Shown here: one piece after another, positions 51,918-60,132 of the stretch
Layout of the letters: every line of letters starts with the position of its first letter
Numbering within the stretch: position 1 is the first letter of the stretch
NCBI RefSeq assembly: GCF_029223285.1
Contig: NZ_JARHUJ010000003.1
Coordinates: 496,001 to 560,000 of the forward strand
Origin: Paraflavitalea sp. CAU 1676
GTDB lineage: Bacteria; Bacteroidota; Bacteroidia; Chitinophagales; Chitinophagaceae
Direction: 5' to 3'
Length of the DNA: 64,000 bases
Notes under the pieces: model-generated
Seen by the model: the letters and a program-made list of their open reading frames with translations, nothing else
Database searches by the model: none
What the model was told of the DNA's origin: nothing
Position numbers and translations under genes: made by a program

Positions 51918-52532
51918 TCAATCCTGTTCCCAGCGTCTTCTATCCGAACCCACCTGCCTCACAACGAGCCATTCATTGTCTTTGGCTTTTTTGAGCAGGC
52001 GCTTGCGGAGTTTTTTGGGGTAGAATATTTTGAGGGCCGTCTTTTTGCGCGGGTAGCTTTTCAGGATATCGAGCTGGCCCAGTATCTCATAGGCTGCCGA
52101 ACCGCAGCGCATGCCAACAAGGGCATAGTCGTAGGGCGTTTGAGCCAGGTAGGCGGTAGCTATGCTATCGAACTTTTGTTTTTGCCAGGTCTCTACAGGG
52201 ATGTATACAACGGTTCTTTTCATGCTGTCGGCATCGCCGCCGAGGAGGGCATAGAAGCTGGTTTCATCGTGGACGGCATAGGTGCTGTGAAAGTCCATCT
52301 TGCGTTTGAACACATGGAAATCGCCGCTGGGCAGGAAGTTGAGGATACGGTTACTGTCTATTTCAATACCTACATGACCGCCGAGGGTACCGCCAAACCA
52401 TTTGGATTCTGTTTCCTTATAGTCTTTTGCGGGTCTTGAACCATACAGAAAATGAACTTTCAGGTAGCTGGTGTCGTTAGCGCAGGCCATGGTTGCAGGA
52501 ATACAGCATAAGCAGAAGAGCAGGTACCGCAT
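51918..52532 (-). CDS. Exported protein with permuted papain-like (LRAT/YiiX-type) motifs
   Basis: A 204-residue protein with a signal peptide (ends about TMACAND). His53 in TLGGHVGIEID and Cys143 in ALVGMRCGSAAYEIL occur in that order, with an intervening beta-rich stretch ending in FHSTYAVHDE. His before Cys is the order in the permuted NlpC/P60 group (LRAT, YaeF/YiiX), whose members are amidases, acyltransferases or thioesterases. The basic C-terminus (KKLRKRLLKKAKDNE) is unusual. The assignment rests on these two motifs only. It lies among unrelated small genes on the minus strand. Confidence 0.5.
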   Translation of the reverse strand: MRYLLFCLCCIPATMACANDTSYLKVHFLYGSRPAKDYKETESKWFGGTLGGHVGIEIDSNRILNFLPSGDFHVFKRKMDFHSTYAVHDETSFYALLGGDADSMKRTVVYIPVETWQKQKFDSIATAYLAQTPYDYALVGMRCGSAAYEILGQLDILKSYPRKKTALKIFYPKKLRKRLLKKAKDNEWLVVRQVGSDRRRWEQD

Positions 52533-52602
52533 GCAGGAGGATTTGTAACGGTAATGTACAAAACTCCGGCAAGGGTGTGGTGGCCCTGTATGTTAAAGTT
52601 TT

Positions 52603-53133
52603 CTATTTTCCGGGTTCGATGATCTCCCATTTAGCCACATTGATAACCAGCTCGCTTTCTTTTTCAGTATCTCCGTTGGAAAACTGCAGCATGCCATCTT
52701 TGGCTTCCAGCTTGACAATGGATTTAGTGAGTCTCCCATCTTTCTGTTTGATGTTGCCGCTGTAGAGCGCCCACCCGACTGTAAAGTCGCCATTGAAATG
52801 GCATTCGATCGTCTCAAGATCGGTATCGAAAGTCACTTTCTCTTCTCCGGGCTCCTGTCCGCTGAATGTCAACAGTTTTGCCGCCGGATCCAGGGTAATC
52901 TCCGTTTGTATGTCCATTAACTTGCCGGTCTTGACTGACAGGACCTTCTCTCCATAAAACTTTACTTTTTCGCCGCAGGCACTGGCCGGCTGGGCAGTAG
53001 CGGCGGCTGTGCCTTTGGCATCCCGGCCCTTACCGATTGCATGGCCCGATTTGCGGGCTGGGTTGCAGGATACGATAACCAGGATGGTGAAGCAGGCCAG
53101 GGACGGCAAAAAATGTGCAAAGCGCATAGTCAT
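52603..53133 (-). CDS. Lipoprotein of unknown function (about 176 aa)
   Basis: ATG at 53133 or 53127 gives a standard lipoprotein signal (RFAHFLPSLACFTILVIVSC); longer starts at 53157 and 53187 would add an unlikely polar extension. After the Cys comes a Lys/Gly/Ala-rich linker, then a beta-rich domain (VKFYGEKVLSVKTG, EITLDPAAKLLTFSG, ESELVINVAKWEII). I do not recognise the family. It follows the VOC gene by 66 bases and precedes the papain-like gene by 70. Confidence 0.6.
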   Translation of the reverse strand: MTMRFAHFLPSLACFTILVIVSCNPARKSGHAIGKGRDAKGTAAATAQPASACGEKVKFYGEKVLSVKTGKLMDIQTEITLDPAAKLLTFSGQEPGEEKVTFDTDLETIECHFNGDFTVGWALYSGNIKQKDGRLTKSIVKLEAKDGMLQFSNGDTEKESELVINVAKWEIIEPGK

Positions 53134-53199
53134 TCGGTATGGGTGTTTATTTCCCATAAGTAAGACGATTGAACCCTTTGTTACCATTAGTGGCTGACA

Positions 53200-53598
53200 T
53201 TATTTTCCTTGTGCCGGCTCTATCAGGTCCCACAAGTTGCTGTAGAGGTCGGCAAAGACCAGCACTTTCCCCCAGGTTTCCACGACGGGCTGGCGTATGA
53301 TGGTGATATTGTGTTGCAGCAGGTTGGCATGATCCCGGTCGAGGTTGTCGGTATACAGGAAGAGAAAGACCCTTCCGCCGGTTTGGTTCCCTACCCTGCT
53401 TTGCTGCTCGTCGCTGGCCGCTTTGGCCAGGAGCAGACAACAGCCATCGGAACCGGGCGGCGCCACCACTACCCAACGTTTGGTGGGCGACATGACGGTG
53501 TCCTCTATTAGCGTAAAATGTAATTTCTTGGTATAAAATTCGATGGCTTCATCGTAGTCATTTACCACGAGGGCTATACGAGCAAGTGATTGTTGCAT
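53200..53598 (-). CDS. VOC-superfamily (glyoxalase-like) protein
   Basis: A 132-residue protein of typical VOC length, with two beta-alpha-beta-beta-beta halves. The first half has IALVVNDYDEAIEFYTKKLHFTLIED and the second VFLFLYTDNLDRDHANLLQHN (cores quoted: DYDEAIEFYTKKL; LDRDHANLLQ), ending in ADLYSNLWDLIEP. Members are metal-dependent lyases, dioxygenases or resistance proteins. The first metal ligand expected near the N-terminus is replaced (ARIALVVND, no His), so an enzymatic role is uncertain. Confidence 0.85.
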   Translation of the reverse strand: MQQSLARIALVVNDYDEAIEFYTKKLHFTLIEDTVMSPTKRWVVVAPPGSDGCCLLLAKAASDEQQSRVGNQTGGRVFLFLYTDNLDRDHANLLQHNITIIRQPVVETWGKVLVFADLYSNLWDLIEPAQGK

Positions 53599-53636
53599 GG
53601 GGCGAATGGCATTGGTAAAAATGCAAATGTATTCAA

Positions 53637-54395
53637 TTAGACAATCTTTCCGGCCGGGCCTGGATGCACGATCCGTACAATCGCAAAATCATCTCCCGGC
53701 TTTAATCCAAACTGATGTTCGAGCTTCTTCAATTTCAATTCCAGCATGTCGGGGTTTTCGGATTGTTCGGTGTTAGCCAAAAGGAAAGTTACGGGATCGA
53801 TAGAGGGATTTTCCAGGGAATTGATCCTGGTAAACAGGCCAATACCATCAGTAGCAATGGACACATCCCTGCATTCATTCATAAATATTTTTTGAACCTG
53901 CTTCCCATACCAGCTTTCAAAATCTTCTGCCAGGTGAAATCCGATGTAATCTGGCTTGTTGTCCTGATCATATTCGGTGATGGTACCATTCACGGCAATC
54001 ACACCGTCTCCTACCGTTAGTATTACACCTTGTCCTGTGCGTTGATTTAAGACAAGGAGAATCAAAGTCGTCAATAATTCGTCCTGATTCAATAACAACC
54101 TGCTTTTCAGGTCGGCCAGGTCCTTAAACAACTCAGCCAACACAGATCTCAACAGATCTTCTGGCGAATCTGGCTCTTGCTGTCGACCGTACAATGAGAG
54201 ATAGCTTCTTTGCTTCACGATCTTTCGAAGCAGTTTACCCGTTAAAGTGGAAGCGAAATAACTGTCGGTACCCATGGTGCACCCATCCATGACGGCTGCA
54301 ATAAGATGGTCGCTCCCAAGCTGTTCAACAAAATAATAATCTTCGCAATGATGAATGTGGTGTTCGCCGATTTGTAACGCAGTGTAGATATTCAT
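53637..54395 (-). CDS. PP2C-like protein phosphatase
   Basis: A 252-residue protein with the PP2C fold signs: HHCEDYYFVEQ (metal-ligand Asp19), AAVMDGCTMGTDSYFAS (Asp37-Gly38 motif), LILLVLNQRTGQGVILTVGDGVIAVNG (cores LNQRTGQ and TVGDGVIAVNG) and VSIATDGIGLFTR near 175-187. It should dephosphorylate Ser/Thr residues with Mn or Mg. It sits 58 bases downstream of the GyrB-like gene on the same strand but has its own promoter at 54409-54436, so it can be expressed alone. No matching Ser/Thr kinase is adjacent; the GyrB-like neighbour is the obvious candidate partner. Confidence 0.75.
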   Translation of the reverse strand: MNIYTALQIGEHHIHHCEDYYFVEQLGSDHLIAAVMDGCTMGTDSYFASTLTGKLLRKIVKQRSYLSLYGRQQEPDSPEDLLRSVLAELFKDLADLKSRLLLNQDELLTTLILLVLNQRTGQGVILTVGDGVIAVNGTITEYDQDNKPDYIGFHLAEDFESWYGKQVQKIFMNECRDVSIATDGIGLFTRINSLENPSIDPVTFLLANTEQSENPDMLELKLKKLEHQFGLKPGDDFAIVRIVHPGPAGKIV

Positions 54396-54408
54396 GCAGG
54401 ATCGGTTA

Positions 54409-54436
54409 CAAATATAGCATTTTGCAGCCTTCGCAA
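54409..54436 (-). promoter_or_regulatory. Promoter of the PP2C-like gene
   Basis: On the minus strand TTG (complement of 54434-54436) and TATATTTG (complement of 54409-54416) are 17 bases apart. The box lies 14 bases before the ATG, so the leader would be only a few bases. Confidence 0.6.
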
Positions 54437-54453
54437 TACACCTCTCTACTGCC

Positions 54454-55494
54454 TCAATTTTCTCCCTGCTTCCTGAATCGCTTCAATATGGTGTCGCCTT
54501 CCTCGCTGTGTCGCCGCAGGTAGTCGTACATCAACTCGAATACGAGGTCGCGGGCGGTGTCCTCGATTTCGGGCATATCCAATTGATGGCGTACGGAACC
54601 TGCGTAATGGAAGTCGTTTCCCCGGATGGCGGCCGTCAATACCAGCCCGCGGGCTATCTTCTCGGGGCCCGCTTCGATTTCCGCTTCCCCTTTTTCTGCT
54701 GCCAGCTTTTGAATGGCCGACGAAAGTCCGGCGAGTACCCCGTCCACCAACGATCCGCCGCAGTGTGTTTGATGGTTATTCACGTATGATTCTATATAGC
54801 TGTCGGTACGCCCCCAATCTTCATAGCAGCAGCTCACCTGGTATACATACCCGTCGACCGTACGGCTCATATTCAATTTGCCGACCGGTTTGCGAAGGTC
54901 TTTTTGCGAAAGCAGATACTCCAGTTGGCCCGAAAGGCCTTCTTTATAGCAGAATACGTTACACTGAAACGCCCCTTTGTCTTCCACGCTAATGATCTTG
55001 ACACCAGGGTTGAGATAGGCCAGTTTGCGTAAAAGAATATTGATGTGCTGATAATTGATGGCGCCGAATGTAAAGACTTCTTTGTCCGGGATCATGGAGA
55101 TCATGATCCTGCTTCCTGTTTCATGGGTGGAAGCACCCGCCAGGTCGTACTTTCCTCTACTGCCGCAGAGGATCAGTTTAGCCCCGTCGTTGATGACCTC
55201 GATCTTAAATTTATTGCTTAAGGTGAGCGCTACTCCTACGCCCATATTCTGGTGGTTACCCAGGTCTTCCAGTCTGTTCAATTGATGAATAAAATGCGCG
55301 GCGTCGATATGCGTGACCTTGATGATCAATTCTTCCTGTCCAAACGCAAACTCAAGCGTTATGCCAGGACGTGCCAGTTCGATCAGTTCTTCAAATAGGT
55401 ATTCCAATAACTGCTGAAAGCCTGAAAAATCAGTAGCGCCTAGAAACATTGCCGGTCTTTGCTGGACGCGACCGGCCCATTGGTAGGTAATCAT
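54454..55494 (-). CDS. Stand-alone degenerate GyrB/ParE-like ATPase-transducer protein
   Basis: A 346-residue protein that tracks the first two domains of GyrB but has no TOPRIM domain. Visible matches: VQQRPAMFLG (residues 10-19, GyrB VRKRPGMYIG), HQNMGVGVALTLSNKF (81-96, the G-loop region), GSRIMISMIPDKEVF (127-141), LRKLAYLNPGVKI (155-167), VNNHQTHCGG (238-247, VNN-T-GGTH) and LVLTAAIRGNDFHYAGSVRHQL (284-305). The residues that bind Mg-ATP are gone: the VDNSIDEA helix reads LFEELIELA, and the DNGRGI loop is absent. The QTK-loop Lys is Arg302. It is therefore likely an ATPase-dead scaffold or sensor. The PP2C gene follows. Confidence 0.7.
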   Translation of the reverse strand: MITYQWAGRVQQRPAMFLGATDFSGFQQLLEYLFEELIELARPGITLEFAFGQEELIIKVTHIDAAHFIHQLNRLEDLGNHQNMGVGVALTLSNKFKIEVINDGAKLILCGSRGKYDLAGASTHETGSRIMISMIPDKEVFTFGAINYQHINILLRKLAYLNPGVKIISVEDKGAFQCNVFCYKEGLSGQLEYLLSQKDLRKPVGKLNMSRTVDGYVYQVSCCYEDWGRTDSYIESYVNNHQTHCGGSLVDGVLAGLSSAIQKLAAEKGEAEIEAGPEKIARGLVLTAAIRGNDFHYAGSVRHQLDMPEIEDTARDLVFELMYDYLRRHSEEGDTILKRFRKQGEN

Positions 55495-55556
55495 AGCTTA
55501 AGGTGTAATGGTATTTCTGCAAAGATTAAAGCGGAATTAAAATTAAGGAATTATGG

Positions 55557-57791
55557 TTATTCCACTCTTCGTAGTTTCTCAATTATTTTCACTTGTTCGG
55601 TAGTGATAGAGTAGATCAACTGGAACTGATCGGTGATCGCCTTGAGGTCGGACAACGTTTTACGCACCGATTTCTCCGGTTTATCCGCCCCTGGCTGCAT
55701 TTCCTGCCTTCTTTGTTCCAATAACTGTTGCAGCCTGGCACGTATGGGATACTCACTGGCTTTTTGGTCGATCTTGATGATCGCCTGGTTGTCGAGCACG
55801 TTCTCCGCATTTTGAAACTGGTCATCGACCTGTTTTGTAAGCGGCGCAAAATCGGGCGATGCGTATTGCGCCGCCGATCGCTGTGCATAGTATGACAGAG
55901 AAGCTATATGCGCATTGAGTAAATGACTGGTGGCAACAAACTGGTGGTATTGCGGCAAGCCTGGTTGCTTGTTCTTAGGTTCGGAGAGCATCCGCTGAAA
56001 ATGATCCGACATGTTCGCGAGTGCCACAAAGGCTTCCTTCCGCGCCAACCGGTAATTGTTATTGGCCGGTGACTGACCGTTAAAGAACGCCGAAACTATA
56101 TTGAAGTAATGACGGCTGGCCTGCAGTGACTTTTGAATGAAGGGTTCTATTTGCTCATGCTCCCACAAAGGCAATACAAATGTTGAAACAAGCCAGGCAA
56201 TGAGCGAGCCTATGCCCGTATCCACGATTCTGTCCTGCAACACATCGGTAAGGCCGCTGGGATTCATAAAGTGAAAACTCAGCACCACATAAGTTGTAAT
56301 ACCTGCTGAACCTACGAGGTAATTCAATTTGAGGTAGCTGTAAGCCAGGATCATGGCCACGAGCATGATGATGAATTGTGCAGTGGTGTCTTTGATAAAA
56401 TACAACACGCCAAACGAAAAGGCTGCACCGATAAGCGTGCCTGTCAACCTTTGAAAATTACGCTGCCGGGTTATGCTGTAAGCCGGTTTGAGGATGGTAA
56501 CAATGGTGAGCAATATCCAGTAGCCATGGCCCAGGGGGTACAGGAGCGAAATGATATAACCAATCATCATAGCCAGGGTTACCCGGATGGCGTGCCTGAA
56601 ATGGGATGACTGCAGACTGAGGTTGTCGACCAGGAGGCGGATGTTGAATTCCTGCCCGGCATTGTCCTGTTCTTCCAGGCGATCGGGATCGATATTTTTG
56701 GTTTTGCTGATACTCCGGTCATAAGTAGAATAATGGGCCAGCACGCCTATCCGCTCCACCAGGTCTTCGACGCTGTACAGGATATGCCGTAGTTTGATAA
56801 GCCCTTCGATGGTGTGGGGATTCAGCTGTTTGTCCCGATGGGCAAAAAAGGTATCGCTGGTTTCTTTAAAGGCAGCGTCGAGGGAATTATCGTCCCGGTA
56901 AGGCAGGCCCTCTTGTACCGCCAGGCCGATGCGGTGCAATTCGTCCGAGGCCATCATGATCATCCGGTGATAGACCTGGAGTATTTCGGTATCGTCAAAC
57001 TCTTTGTGCAGGGCCTCATAGTCCTGTTGCGTGGTCATGATACGTTCGAAAAGGTCCATGCTGTCGAGGAACATCATCATCAGGATGCGCCCTTTGCTGG
57101 TAGATTCGAACATAACACGGCGGGCACGGAACAGCATTTCGCGCAGTTCGTCCTGGTGCAGGTGTGCCGATACCTGGATGCGCATCAGCTCGCGGTAAAG
57201 GTGCTCGTTGTCTCTTTCACGATCATAAAAAGCAGCCTTCACCCGGAGGTAATCGGCGATCTCCATCAAATTTTCCCCCAGCAATTGCTGAATAGGTTTA
57301 AAGGGCCTCAGGGTATAGAGGGTGAGACTGAGCAAGGCATACCAGGCGCCGCCGACGGTAAACCAGGCGGCATCGCGCCAGATATTGCTCGAAGCCAGGT
57401 GGCTGTCGATGTTGAATATGAACACGAGCAGGGCGATCAGGCCAATGGCATTGACCCGGTTTCCGTATACGCCGACCAGCGAAAAGAAAATGCCAAACAC
57501 GACGATCTCGATACCTACGAGCCAGGGCGAGTGGCGGGTAAGGCCGACGATGACGACTATGATGAAGTTGAGGAGAATACTTACGGCCATACCGTTGCGG
57601 CGGTGCTGGGGCGGGCCAGGCGTGTCGGTGGTGCTTACCACGAGGGCGCCCAACGGTATGGCCATCATGGAGGTAAGCAGCCCGAAATGATTTAGGATGA
57701 GGGCCGGAATGATGGCGCCGGCGGTGATACGCACACCTGCATACAAATACTGACTACTGATAAACTTCCTGAATTCCCGGGTATAATCCAT
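55557..57791 (-). CDS. FUSC/YccS-type inner-membrane protein (possible aromatic-acid exporter)
   Basis: A 744-residue protein with two membrane bundles, five to six spans at about 15-165 and again at about 400-530. A long cytoplasmic helical part lies between them (170-395) and another at the end (540-744). This doubled FUSC layout matches YccS/YhfK and relates to AaeB-type efflux proteins and plant aluminium-activated transporters. The middle and C-terminal helices are rich in Gln, Arg and His. Substrate is unknown. It heads the minus-strand run but is separated from the next gene by 62 bases with no clear terminator. Confidence 0.88.
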   Translation of the reverse strand: MDYTREFRKFISSQYLYAGVRITAGAIIPALILNHFGLLTSMMAIPLGALVVSTTDTPGPPQHRRNGMAVSILLNFIIVVIVGLTRHSPWLVGIEIVVFGIFFSLVGVYGNRVNAIGLIALLVFIFNIDSHLASSNIWRDAAWFTVGGAWYALLSLTLYTLRPFKPIQQLLGENLMEIADYLRVKAAFYDRERDNEHLYRELMRIQVSAHLHQDELREMLFRARRVMFESTSKGRILMMMFLDSMDLFERIMTTQQDYEALHKEFDDTEILQVYHRMIMMASDELHRIGLAVQEGLPYRDDNSLDAAFKETSDTFFAHRDKQLNPHTIEGLIKLRHILYSVEDLVERIGVLAHYSTYDRSISKTKNIDPDRLEEQDNAGQEFNIRLLVDNLSLQSSHFRHAIRVTLAMMIGYIISLLYPLGHGYWILLTIVTILKPAYSITRQRNFQRLTGTLIGAAFSFGVLYFIKDTTAQFIIMLVAMILAYSYLKLNYLVGSAGITTYVVLSFHFMNPSGLTDVLQDRIVDTGIGSLIAWLVSTFVLPLWEHEQIEPFIQKSLQASRHYFNIVSAFFNGQSPANNNYRLARKEAFVALANMSDHFQRMLSEPKNKQPGLPQYHQFVATSHLLNAHIASLSYYAQRSAAQYASPDFAPLTKQVDDQFQNAENVLDNQAIIKIDQKASEYPIRARLQQLLEQRRQEMQPGADKPEKSVRKTLSDLKAITDQFQLIYSITTEQVKIIEKLRRVE

Positions 57792-58101
57792 AGCGTGAAA
57801 TCATAACTAATTTACACCCGGAATTGTTGGCGACCTCCGTTTTAGGGAGTTTAATTTTCTGTGACTCACTTAATTGTAAAATATTTTTTTGTAAATGGGA
57901 GAATTAGGTGCCTTGTGAAAATCAGGCCACTTCTGCGTTTCAGGAAAATTTAAAAAAACAAGCATTTTTCTTCCACACCATGTGAAAATAAAATGAAAAA
58001 TAAATTTGGTACGATCTGTTTTTCGCGTACTTTTGCACTCCCAACAACGATATAACGGTCCTGAAAATGAGACAGTTACTAAGTTAAGAGGGAAATGGTC
58101 A
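57792..58101. other. Intergenic region with the tRNA-Lys promoter
   Basis: AT-rich DNA between the divergent FUSC gene and tRNA-Lys. Its only clear feature is the promoter at 58005-58035; an AT-rich, A-tract stretch (about 57880-58000) lies upstream and could act as an UP-like element. Confidence 0.6.
58005..58035 (+). promoter_or_regulatory. Promoter of tRNA-Lys
   Basis: TTTG at 58005-58008 and TACTTTTG at 58028-58035 with 19 bases between them match the TTTG / TAnnTTTG consensus exactly. Transcription would start near 58041, giving a 5' leader of about 60 bases for processing. Confidence 0.8.
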
Positions 58102-58174
58102 GAACTCGTAGCTCAGTTGGTAGAGCACAACACTTTTAATGTTGGGGCCCTGGGTTCGAGTCCCAGCGGGTTCA
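58102..58174 (+). tRNA. tRNA-Lys (anticodon TTT)
   Basis: A 73-base cloverleaf: acceptor GAACTCG with CGGGTTC (one G-T pair), D arm GCTC/GAGC, and anticodon stem CAACA/TGTTG with loop CTTTTAA giving TTT. It continues with a variable loop of 5, T arm CTGGG-TTCGAGT-CCCAG, and discriminator A at 58174. CCA is not fully encoded (ACCG). A promoter lies upstream and a strong terminator begins 5 bases after it. Confidence 0.95.
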
Positions 58175-58179
58175 CCGGG

Positions 58180-58208
58180 AGAGGTCATCGAAAGATGACC
58201 TCTTTTTT
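58180..58208 (+). terminator. Terminator of tRNA-Lys
   Basis: AGAGGTCATC (58180-58189) pairs with GATGACCTCT (58194-58203) around a GAAA tetraloop, followed by seven T residues. A near copy lies at 63664-63695. Confidence 0.9.
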
Positions 58209-58334
58209 TATGCAATGTATTGGCCTGGCGTGGCGGGTGAACCTGGGTTGTACGCCGCTCGATCAGCCGATTTTCTCCACTTGCTTTACAAACCATAAAA
58301 CGCGGTAATTACTATAGCTTTGCGAAAAAAGAAG

Positions 58335-59477
58335 ATGGCGTTTTCCGCATTGGGTTTATCTGCACCGTTATTAAAGGCAACAGGCGAGCAGTCATTTACA
58401 CAGCCTACGCCTGTACAGCAGCAGGCTATTCCAGCTATCTTACAGGGAAAGGATATACTCGGCATATCTAAAACCGGCTCTGGCAAAACGGCCGGTTATG
58501 TATTGCCTATACTTGAATTATGTCAGCGCCGGGTAGAAAAGAAAGACAGGCATGTGCGGGTACTGGTAATGGTGCCCACCCGTGAGCTGGCTATACAGGT
58601 AAATGATGTTTGTAAAACCTTCTGCGCTTACCTCCCCAATAAGATAAAAACAATGGCGGTGTATGGTGGTGTTTCCATCAACCCGCAAATGATGGCCCTG
58701 CATGGCACCGAAATATTAATAGCTACGCCGGGCCGATTGATTGATCTGATAGACCATAAAGCCGTACACTTGTCACAAGTTGATATACTGGTGCTGGATG
58801 AAGCCGATAAAATGCTGGACCTGGGCTTTAAAGAGGAGATGGATAAAGTGTTTCAGCTGCTGCCGGCCAAACGCCAGAACCTGTTGTTCTCTGCCACTGC
58901 CAGTGAAGACATTAAGGATATGCAGCGTCACCTGCTGCACCAGCCGGTAACGATTGAAGTGGAAGAAGAAGAGCAGAGCATTGAACTGATTGAACAACTT
59001 GCCTATCATGTAACCGAGGCACGCAAAGGGCCGCTATTACGTTACCTGATCAAGCAGGAAGGTATGCAGCAGGTGCTGGTGTTTACTTCCGCCGTAAGAA
59101 CGGCAGATAACCTTACCGGCAAACTTATCAAAAATAAGATCCAGGCAGCTTCTTTGCACGGCCACTTGAGCCAGACTGCCCGTCTTGAAACGCTGCAACG
59201 TTTTAAAGCAGGCAAGCTGCGGGTACTGGTAGCGTCTGATCTTGCTTCGCGGGGTATTGATATTCAGCAATTGCCTATAGTCATTAACTACGAGCTGCCA
59301 CGTTCGCCCAAAGATTATATTCATCGAATCGGCCGAACCGGCAGGGCAGGAATTTCGGGCAGGGCTGTTTCGCTGATATGCCCTAATGACCAGCATCATT
59401 TTGGCATCATCCAGAAAAAGATGGGGAAAAAAGTAGAGATCCTGGAAAGTGACGATATTAATCTCCAGGGCTTTTAA
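58335..59477 (+). CDS. DEAD-box RNA helicase (RhlE-like)
   Basis: From ATG at 58335 the protein is 380 residues; a TTG at 58320 would add five. All core motifs are present: Q motif (FTQPTPVQQQAIP), I SKTGSGKT (45-52), Ia PTREL (81-85), Ib TPGR (131-134), II DEAD (155-158), III SAT (186-188), and in the second RecA domain the ending HRIGRTGRAG. It unwinds short RNA duplexes with ATP, in ribosome assembly or RNA decay. It lacks the basic C-terminal extension of many Bacteroidota paralogues and ends 40 residues after motif VI. Monocistronic, downstream of tRNA-Lys. Confidence 0.93.
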   Translation: MAFSALGLSAPLLKATGEQSFTQPTPVQQQAIPAILQGKDILGISKTGSGKTAGYVLPILELCQRRVEKKDRHVRVLVMVPTRELAIQVNDVCKTFCAYLPNKIKTMAVYGGVSINPQMMALHGTEILIATPGRLIDLIDHKAVHLSQVDILVLDEADKMLDLGFKEEMDKVFQLLPAKRQNLLFSATASEDIKDMQRHLLHQPVTIEVEEEEQSIELIEQLAYHVTEARKGPLLRYLIKQEGMQQVLVFTSAVRTADNLTGKLIKNKIQAASLHGHLSQTARLETLQRFKAGKLRVLVASDLASRGIDIQQLPIVINYELPRSPKDYIHRIGRTGRAGISGRAVSLICPNDQHHFGIIQKKMGKKVEILESDDINLQGF

Positions 59478-59518
59478 TAATTACGCCGGCAGACTTCCGC
59501 CTCAATATTGGCCTTACT

Positions 59519-60064
59519 TTATACTTTATAGGTAAGTAGTATAACGTTTTTGTCCAATTGCTTAAAATCTGAAAACTGCAGATGGCAATTTACCCCGTCC
59601 AAAAACAGTCGTTCCCCATTTCCAACTATGGAAGGATTGATCAATAGTTTCAATTCATCCACTATCCCTGCTTCCAGTAATGGCTTCACAAGAGAGGAAC
59701 TTCCCTGAACCAAAATATATCCGCCATCCTCCCTTTTAACCTTCTCTATTTCTTTAATAAAATCTTTCCTGATAATAGTGGTATCACCCCAAGGGGCTTT
59801 TTTTAGTGTTGAGGACACAACATATTTTTTGCAGTTGTTTAATTTGTTGGCAACGCCTTGCTCATCGTGTTTGAAAGAAGACCAATAAAGATAAAGCATT
59901 TCGTAGGTGTTTCTTCCGTACAGCATAATCTCACAACTATTGATAGTATCCTGGATATATTGCTGACGGCTTATGCTGTCAAATGGCAACCACCATTTAG
60001 TCATTGAACTTGCATCAAATATTCCGTCTAATGAAACCCATTCCGTAATTATTAATTTACGCAT
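59519..60064 (-). CDS. Dihydrofolate reductase-family (RibD C-terminal-like) protein
   Basis: A 181-residue protein of the RibD-C/DHFR-like group: opening RKLIITEWVSLDGIFDA, then IMLYGRNTYEMLYLYW and, for NADPH binding, GGYILVQGSSSLVKPLLEAG. Such stand-alone proteins are reductases of unknown substrates, distinct from true DHFR. It is AT-rich compared with neighbours and lies 68 bases downstream of an AraC regulator on the same strand, an arrangement seen in mobile resistance-like pairs. A -7-like box TAGCTTTG lies just upstream (complement of 60081-60088). Confidence 0.85.
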   Translation of the reverse strand: MRKLIITEWVSLDGIFDASSMTKWWLPFDSISRQQYIQDTINSCEIMLYGRNTYEMLYLYWSSFKHDEQGVANKLNNCKKYVVSSTLKKAPWGDTTIIRKDFIKEIEKVKREDGGYILVQGSSSLVKPLLEAGIVDELKLLINPSIVGNGERLFLDGVNCHLQFSDFKQLDKNVILLTYKV

Positions 60065-60132
60065 TTGTTTTATTTTTTGACAAAGCTAGAAGTATCGAAC
60101 TTTGAAAAATAGAACGGTTCCGACAAAATAGG

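Noticed and set aside
58102-58174. tRNA-Lys as an integration site of a genetic element
   Set aside because: No integrase gene and no repeat of the tRNA 3' end (T arm to acceptor) were found in the window; only the terminator is repeated.
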